In this document: positions 56,959 to 64,000 of the stretch, one piece after another
Numbering within the stretch: the stretch's first letter is position 1
How the letters are laid out: every line of letters starts with the position of its first letter
Origin: Pyropia haitanensis
Lineage: Eukaryota > Rhodophyta > Bangiophyceae > Bangiales > Bangiaceae
Reading direction: 5' to 3'
Assembly (NCBI GenBank): GCA_008729055.1
Contig: SDUX01000007.1
Span: 5,749,009 to 5,813,008 of the forward strand
DNA: 64,000 bases
Made by a program: the position numbers and the translations under genes
The notes under the pieces: model-generated
What the model saw: only the letters and a program-made list of their open reading frames with translations
Databases searched by the model: none
Told to the model about the DNA's origin: nothing

Positions 56959-59900
56959 GGCTGGGTTGGGGGGGGACGACGCCGGCCGCCGCGACCGCCG
57001 ACACCGCCGCCGCGCGCCGGGGGTCTGCCGGCGGGCGCGCGCGGAGGGGGGATCCGCGCCCGCCGCCGCGCCCCCGCCAATGCGCTCGCCCACATGAGGC
57101 CCACACGGCGCGGCGCGGCGCGGCGTGCGCTTGGCGACGGCAACGCACCCCAAGCTGGCGCGCGTGCCACCGCAGACGGCGCTGCGGGATCCCGCACCGC
57201 ACCGGCGCTGCTGTCCGCCGAATACTGGCCGGATCGTGGATTGACGCCGAGTCGCGTCCCGTCTTGTCTTTACAACGAGTCTGTGATTTGTGCACGGGAG
57301 TTGCGGATTTGACAGCAACTCCCAGCGTCGACCTCAGCCTCCCGCCCGCGCACCTTGTCCCGAGTGCACGCCCGTTCCAGAGCTGCAGAGCCAGGCCGCT
57401 GCGCGAGTGCACTCGGCCCCGGCCGCTCCCGCGGTCCACCTCCCTTCACCGTCTGCCCGCGTCTGACCCGACACGACTGTGTCCGCTGCTCGCCATCATG
57501 AGCATTTGATGTGCTCTGCTAGAGAGGGGGCTCCCGCCTTCCCCCCTCCTGTGCCCTTCCTGCCAGCCGGTTTCGGTTCGACCAGGGCGGCCTGGTGAGG
57601 GCGCCGGGGTGCGGCGGCTGCCGGTGCCGCCCCTTTTTCCGCCCCCCTCCCACCTCTTTCCGCCCCCCCCCCCCCCCCTGTTCCACCTCTTCTTTCGGCA
57701 GAGAGGGGGAGTGTGTTCCCACCGTTCTACCACTGTCCGTCCCGGTGGGGCTGTCCTGGTATGACCCCCATGAGCGCACCTCTTTGGGGTGTGGCCATGC
57801 CGGCGAGTGTCAGTGCCCTCTATCGTCCCGCCGGCGAGCCCGTGCGTTCAGCCGCCCAGCGGCGGGGGTAACACGGGCCGGCTTGCCGGGGAGGGGTGGT
57901 GTGGACGTCCCCACGGAACTGCGGGCGGTTCCTTTTGGGGGGGCGGCCTGCACTTGGTGACCGACCGCCGCGGCCGTCAGGGCAGCTCGGGTGCGGGGGT
58001 GGCCGTTGGGGGGACAGACGGTGGCGGTGGTGGTCCGAGGCGACGGTCGACCGGGGCACGCCCTTCCCCCCTCCTTCCTGCCGCCGCCCTGCCGCGGTCG
58101 GCCTTTCCGCGAAGGCTCCGCTTCCCCCCCCCCCCCCCCCCCCCTCCCCCGCCCCTTTCTCCCGACCAAACCCTCCCCTCCGCGTTGTCCCCTTATCTCC
58201 TTTGCCATGGTCGGCATGCGCACCCCCCGGTCGCTGCTCGTGGGCGTCCTCCTCTCTGCCGGCCTGCTGCTGGCAGGGTCGCGCCCCGCCAGCGCTTGGA
58301 AGGCGTCGTCCCTCTTCCTCCACACCAACATGCGCGCGACGGCGCCGTGGGGCGGGTGCAGCCCGCCGAATGTGAACTCGAGGGCGCTGGCGCGGGTGTC
58401 GTTGGTCAACAACCGCGCCATCCCGGGCTCCCTGTGCCGGGCCTCCCGCGACGGCGCGCGGCTGCGGCTGCAGACCAACGTCGCGTCGGGCCGCCGCGTC
58501 GCGTACCGCTTTTACATCCGCCGCGCGCCGTGCTGGTACGCGATGGAGCGGGCCAACTGTGAGGGCATGGTGCTCGGCACCTTTTCGCCGCAGGCGCCCA
58601 ACGCGCGGGAGGCGTTTGAGCTCAACGACGCGCGCGCGCGCCACCGGTCGACGGCGGCGTCGGGCGGCCCGTCGACGGCGCGGTCGGGCGGGTCGTCGGC
58701 GCGGCGGTCGGGGGTGCCGTGCCGGTGTGAGCTGCGGCCGCTGGGCGGCCTCTGCCTCGACGAGCTGCCGGGCAGCCCGTCGGCGTGCCGCGTGCGCGAG
58801 TGTGCGCAGGGCTACCGCTGCGATGACGCGGGGCGGTTCAACTGCCAGCGCATCCAAAAGCCGTCGTACCTGCGCTGCGCGGGCGGCCGGTCGGGCAACC
58901 GGTGCAACGACTGCCGGCGGGTGGTCAAGTCGTTTGAGGTGGTCCAGTTCTTGAGCGCCTAGGCGCGGCAAAGTCGGGCTCGCGCCGCTGGCGGGTGGAC
59001 CGGCCGCTGCCGCGACGGCCACACTCGCACGTGCGACGGGGACAAGGGGGTCAAGGTGGCGGGGGGCGGTACAATTCGGGCAGTGGCGAGGGGGAGCGGG
59101 GGGGGGCACTGCTGCGGTGATGGCTTGTCGGTGGTGGGGTTGATGCGGTGCTTCAGGTGTGGTGCTGGGACCCTGACGGCGGGGTAGTGCCAGTGGGGGC
59201 GCACGTGGCGGCGCGGGTGAGCTCCATCAGGGGCCTGCGTGGACGCGTGGGGGACGAAAGTAGTGCGATGGTGCACTGGTCTGTAAAGCAAACGTCGTGT
59301 ATGTATGGGTTGGTGACGTCGAGCTCTTTGCATGGGGAGGGTCCGCGGTCCTCGCGTGCGTTCTTGCCATCCTCGTGTACGAGCCTTGGATGAAAGCTTC
59401 TCATCCAGTTACTGTTTCCTTGCCTCCCCCTCCCCCTCCCACTCTCGTTCTCCTCTTCTTCCTGCCTATCATCAGCGGCGGCGGAGATTGCCCGACAGGC
59501 ACTGGCTATCACAATCAAAAACAGCGCGGCAGGAACACCACCACGTCCACGTCGGCCACCCGCAACAGCCAGCACTGCCGGTGGTGGCGGCTGCGGGCGC
59601 CGCGGCATTCGCAGACCTACTCGTCGCAGCCAGACGTGCGCCGGCACGCCACCTCGCACGCGGCGCACGTTGGCCGGGCGTTGGCGTCCCGCCACGGGCA
59701 CAGCACCCGCCCCCGCCCGCGGTCACCCCCCCGGCGGCCGCGGCACTCGCGGCACACCCAGCCACCCTCCTTTGGTGAGCCGCGCAACTGGCCCAACAGC
59801 CGTCCGTTGGCGCGGCGGCGGGAGGCTGGCGACCGGCCGGCCACTACGGCGGGGGGCTCCCCGTCGGGCGCCCGCCACCGCATCCACCAGCACTGCCGGT

Positions 59901-61807
59901 CGCGGCGGTCGCCGCCGCGTGGGCGCCCCCACACCCACACGTTGCACCTGGACGTCAGCCGCTACAGTCGGTGGCATCCCCCACAGGCGGGCGCGACCGT
60001 GCGCGTGGCGTTGGTGGGCAGCCAGCAGTGCGCGAGGGAAGCGGGGCGCCCCCCTTCCCTACCATGGCGGCTCGCCCCCCGAGTCGCACCTGCCTCGCGG
60101 CGCACCCAACGCCGTGGCGCCGCCCCCACGTGGATGGCCGCTTCACACCCACCCACCCCCACCGCTCGGCTACCGCCCTCCCCCGCCCGCCGCCCTGCCC
60201 CACCCCCCCCCCCGAAAAAGGGAAGGCAGCACCATCGGACGACCCGCCAGCCACGTGCCAGTGCCCCACCACGCGTGTCTGGGGCCTGCCGTACAAATAA
60301 TCAGCGACGCTTCTTCGAGTGTCGGCCGTTCCGCCCGGGCGCGCCCCCCACGACGGGCCGGTGGGCCACGCGGCGGGAGGACCGACGCCCCTGCCCACCC
60401 CGAGCGTCGCCCGCCCCTAGCGCACAGGTCCCCCCCCGCTGCGCCCCACCCCACACACGCCGCCAGCCTCACTTGCCGACGAGGATGAACCCTTCGACGA
60501 CCGCGCCCGCCACGGGCGGCGGGTCGGGCTGCTTCCTCAGCCGCCGGCGCCGCCCCCCCCCGCCCCTCCCCCCCCCCGTCGCGTACGGTGCGCCAGACAC
60601 CCCCCCAACCACGACTTCATCCTCTTCGTCAGCTACTGACCCCCCGCCGCCCCTCTCCCCCCCACACGTGCAGCCGCCGCCCGCCGCGGCGGCGGGAACC
60701 ACCAGCCGCACCGGCGCCGACGCCGGGTAATGCGCCGCGACGAGCGCCGCGTACGTTGTGTCGACCGCCCCCCAGCACGATGGCGGCCGCCGTCGGCCAC
60801 GGCGCGCCCACACCACCACCCGCAGCGGGGTGGCGGCACCCGCCGGTGCGGCGGCGGCCGCTGGCGGCAGCGCGTCGGCGGCACCCAGCGGCAGCACCCG
60901 CCGCAACGGCAGCCGGATGCCACGAAGGGAGAGGGCCACGGCAGGGGCGGCGGCGGTACCGCCGGGGGGGGGCACCACCCGGGGGGGCGTGTACGCCGAC
61001 CGCCAGACGGGACGGAAGGCGCCGCCGGGGGGGGGTGGCCGCCGTGACGGCGGCCGCGACGTGGACGACGCGGACGAGACGCCGGATGCGGATGCCGACG
61101 AAGCGCACGATCGCGGCCGCGGCGGCGTCGGCGGTGGCGCCCCGCTGGGTGTGGCCACCCACCGGTGCACCTCGACGGCCAGGCGGGTGGCGGGGCGCCA
61201 CTCGCCGCCCTCCCCACCTGGCAGGAGGAGGTTCAGGTGGAGGATGAGCGGCGGTGCCAGCGGGCCCGCCACCCCCCGCTCTGCCCACAGGCCCAGCACC
61301 AGCTGGCCGTCGGGCGGCGCCCCGTCGGCGCGCACCAGCCCCGTCGTCCGCCGTGGGCACGCCGCCGCCACCACCGCCGCGGCGGCGCCGTCGGCGGCTG
61401 CCGCGGCGGCGCCGCCAACGGCGGCCATCGCCTCCCTCCCGGTCCCCCCTCCCGGCACGCCGACGGCGGCGGCGGCGGCGCGACGCGCGCGCCGCGGCGG
61501 GCGGCGGCGGTGGGGGCGGTGGGTCGGCGCGCCGCCGTGCGGCCCCGCCGCCACCGCCAGTGGGATGCGCGTCGCGCCCGCCGCGACGAGCGCCGCCACC
61601 CGCGTCGTTGCCGAGGCGACCACCCCGTGCTCGCCCGCCTCGCGTGCGGCCGACACAACGTCCACCCGCAGCAGCGGCGGCGCCTCGTCCGCGTCCGCGT
61701 CCGCGTCGCGGCCGCCCGCGGCGAGGGGCACCGTCATGGGGGTCTCACAAAAGGAGTGGCACGACACGCCGCGCACCGCCGGCGTGACCCCAACGCGCGT
61801 CCAGTTG

Positions 61808-61838
<31 letters not shown>

Positions 61839-64000
61839 TGCCTCCCCCTCCTCTGCCACCGCCACCGCCGCCATCGTGGTGGCCACCCCCCAGGTAGGCA
61901 ACGACGTACAGGGGCGCCCGCGCCGCCGGAGGCACGCCACACAGGCTGGCGGTGACGACCGCCACCGGCCGGGACGGCGGTGGCGGCGGCCGCGGTGTCA
62001 CGCCGTGCGCGTCGGGCAGCGCCGCGAGCAGCCCCGCCACGGTGGCGGTGCTGACGCGGGAGAGGGCGGGCTGCGGCGGCGGCGGCGCCGACGATAGGCC
62101 GCCGTCCGAGCTGCCCCCTCCCTGGATCGCCACCGCGTCGGTGGGGTGGATGATGAGGGGGAGCGACGGCGGGGATGGGGGTGGGGGGGGGACCCAGATG
62201 GGAGGGGGCGCGGCGCCAGGGGGGCCGACGGCGGCGGCGGCCCCGCCACCTCGGTAACAATGGCCATGGCAGGAATAGGGGTGGGAGCGCGGGGTGACGA
62301 CGGGGGGCGAAAGAAGGCGGGGAGCCACCGTCCGCAGCAGCAATGGAATATGGCCGGCCGCAAAAACAGGAAGCGGCGTGTGTTGGCCACCGCCCGGCAC
62401 CGCGAGGGGCGGACAGCCCCGCAACCGACGGGTTCGCCGCGTTAAGGCGCTCGGCCCCTGCTCTTGGCCAGGTGTACGTACAGCAGAAAGGGGTGGGGGA
62501 AGGAGGCGGGGAGGAGGGGGGGATACGGGTCGCTCACGGCCGTGTGCCCTCTTCCTGGCGAGGAAACACGCTGGATGACTTGGTGGGGCCTTGTTGTGGT
62601 GGCCGCTGTACAGTACAGCGTGGGTGGGAAGGGGGGAGCGCCACGCCACGTCTCGCCCATTCCTGAGACCGCCGGGAGGCGCACTCTCAACGGGCCCAAG
62701 CCCTCTGGCTGTCGGCCGTGACAGCTGACGCTGGAGGGGACGAAAAACATGAAAAAGCGATGAAAAGGTGGCTGCACCACCACCCGGACACCGGGTGGAA
62801 GGCCGATGGGTGCTGTCCGCTGGAGCAACACTCCACGGTCCTGCGTCGGCTGCACGCAAAACGTCGGCCAAACGGACCCCAACTTTGCACCTCGTCACGG
62901 AGACCTCCGCCGCGTGGCCATCCATGCTCGACCAGGTTGCGAGACCCCCTGCGCTGTCCCATCCGCTGCGCGCACGGCGGCACCTCCCCGCCGTCCTGTG
63001 TGGACGCTCCGACCCCGTGCGTCGGCGAGGGCAGAGTGGGGGCGGGCGGAGGGGGGAGTGGCGGCACGCGCAGCCCCTGTCACCCCCCTCCTCGTGGGAG
63101 GGGGCGGGGGTGGGGGTGGAAAGGCCCATCGCGGCGGCCCGCCGCGGCCGCCATCGAGGCTGCCGTCGGGGGCCACCCCGACATCGTCGCCGGCAGGCAG
63201 GGCCACGGTCCCCTCCTACAGCAAACTGGACCGCGTCATGTTGGATGACCTTGGAAAACACGGGGTGGCAGACGGGGAAGGGGTGTCGCCAATTAAAGAG
63301 CGCGGGGGTGGGAAGAAGCGGGGGTGAGAAGGGGAGCGAGTACGCGGAGCAGGTGGGAAAAGAGAATGGCGAGTTCAGTCGGTGGTGGAACGTACGCCCA
63401 GAGGTGGACGGGGGGGGGTCCTACAAGCGCACCACGTACGCTCGCAGCGTTGTGTCTGTCGCCTCTCATCGGGAGATTTTCTTGCAGCAGGGGCCGTCTC
63501 CTTGGCTGGGTCTGACGCGATATCGCCAGATGCGATCAACGGTTGTCGTTTAGCAGTTTGATCACATGTAATCCGACCCTCCCCCAGAGGTACTGTGAGG
63601 GGTTCGATCACTACAGGCAGGCTGTGGTCGTTGTACTTGTTGTCGTTGAGAATAGATCACAATTTGTAGCTCGTTGGGTGACGCACGAGTTCAAAGTGCA
63701 CCTCCATTGGCGGTGCATTCCACTGATGCCCAAGCATTGTGACCATCGGAGCGTGAGATACCACAGGGTGTACGTTGGGAGGCGGCGGTCCCAATGGCCA
63801 CACTCCGTTGGTCGAGGGGCGCTGAACGGCGGACGCCTCGCGCATAGTGCGCTTGCCCCTCCAGCAGACGTTGGCCCCTCATTCCCATCCGCACGCGCGG
63901 TGCACGTGCCCGTGTTGCAGCGCACCCCCCGCTCCACCTCCTCCGCGCCGGACCCATCGGGCTGTTGGCGTCGGGCTTGTGACAATGCACCCGCCGCGCA

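Overview
The window looks like nuclear DNA of a very GC-rich eukaryotic alga. A bangiophyte red alga of the Porphyra/Pyropia kind fits best: most genes are intronless or have one or two short introns, coding regions are full of poly-Ala, poly-Gly and Pro tracts, one protein appears plastid-targeted, and G/C homopolymers are everywhere. This assignment is inference, because no species marker is present. Seven introns can be placed, and six have a donor starting GTACG.

Layout from left to right. Positions 1-3421 are extreme low-complexity sequence. Positions 3662-5326 hold an intact-looking pogo/Tigger-type DDE transposase, followed by two head-to-tail Harbinger-like MITEs that share a TTA (5709-6676) and a third terminal-inverted-repeat element (6680-6958). 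Next come a PPP-family Ser/Thr phosphatase (7521-9184, +), a tandem pair of cytochrome P450 genes (10337-12331 and 13561-15547, both -), an RCC1 seven-repeat protein (16546-18975, +), a two-pass membrane protein of unknown function (-), a membrane-anchored cyclophilin (+) and a plastid CbbY-like HAD phosphatase (-). After a 3.9-kb gene-poor stretch there is a secreted Pro/Thr-rich protein (28604-30199, +), an amidase-signature enzyme (about 31009-33160, +), a large SNF2-family ATPase (33580-38106, -), a small secreted orphan (39423-40046, +) and an M1 aminopeptidase (40760-43833, +).

Positions 43834-53274 are an accessory region. It holds a 28-bp inverted-repeat pair (45067-45592), two adjacent minisatellites (46-bp and 32-bp units), decayed minus-strand reading frames that resemble ORF1 and the zinc-finger start of ORF2 of a non-LTR retrotransposon (48240-51884), and a 557-bp MITE with a TAA target duplication and a central 34-bp hairpin (52330-52886). 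The right end carries the small subunit of serine palmitoyltransferase (53275-53989, +), acetyl-CoA synthetase (54548-56958, -), a secreted Cys-rich orphan (58207-58962, +) and a double-C2 copine-like protein (60469-62267, -).

The genes are mostly unrelated housekeeping functions: acetate activation, sphingolipid synthesis, protein folding and turnover, chromatin or DNA repair, and Rubisco-inhibitor removal. There is no operon logic. Several genes change reading frame inside G or C homopolymers (phosphatase, RCC1, amidase, SNF2, C2 protein). I read these as base-count errors or very short introns rather than true frameshifts, so their models are approximate there. I found no clearly undescribed system. 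The most unusual items are the tandem MITEs, the hairpin-cored MITE, the duplicated P450 cassette with a conserved distal upstream block, and the Cys-rich insertion in the SNF2 protein.
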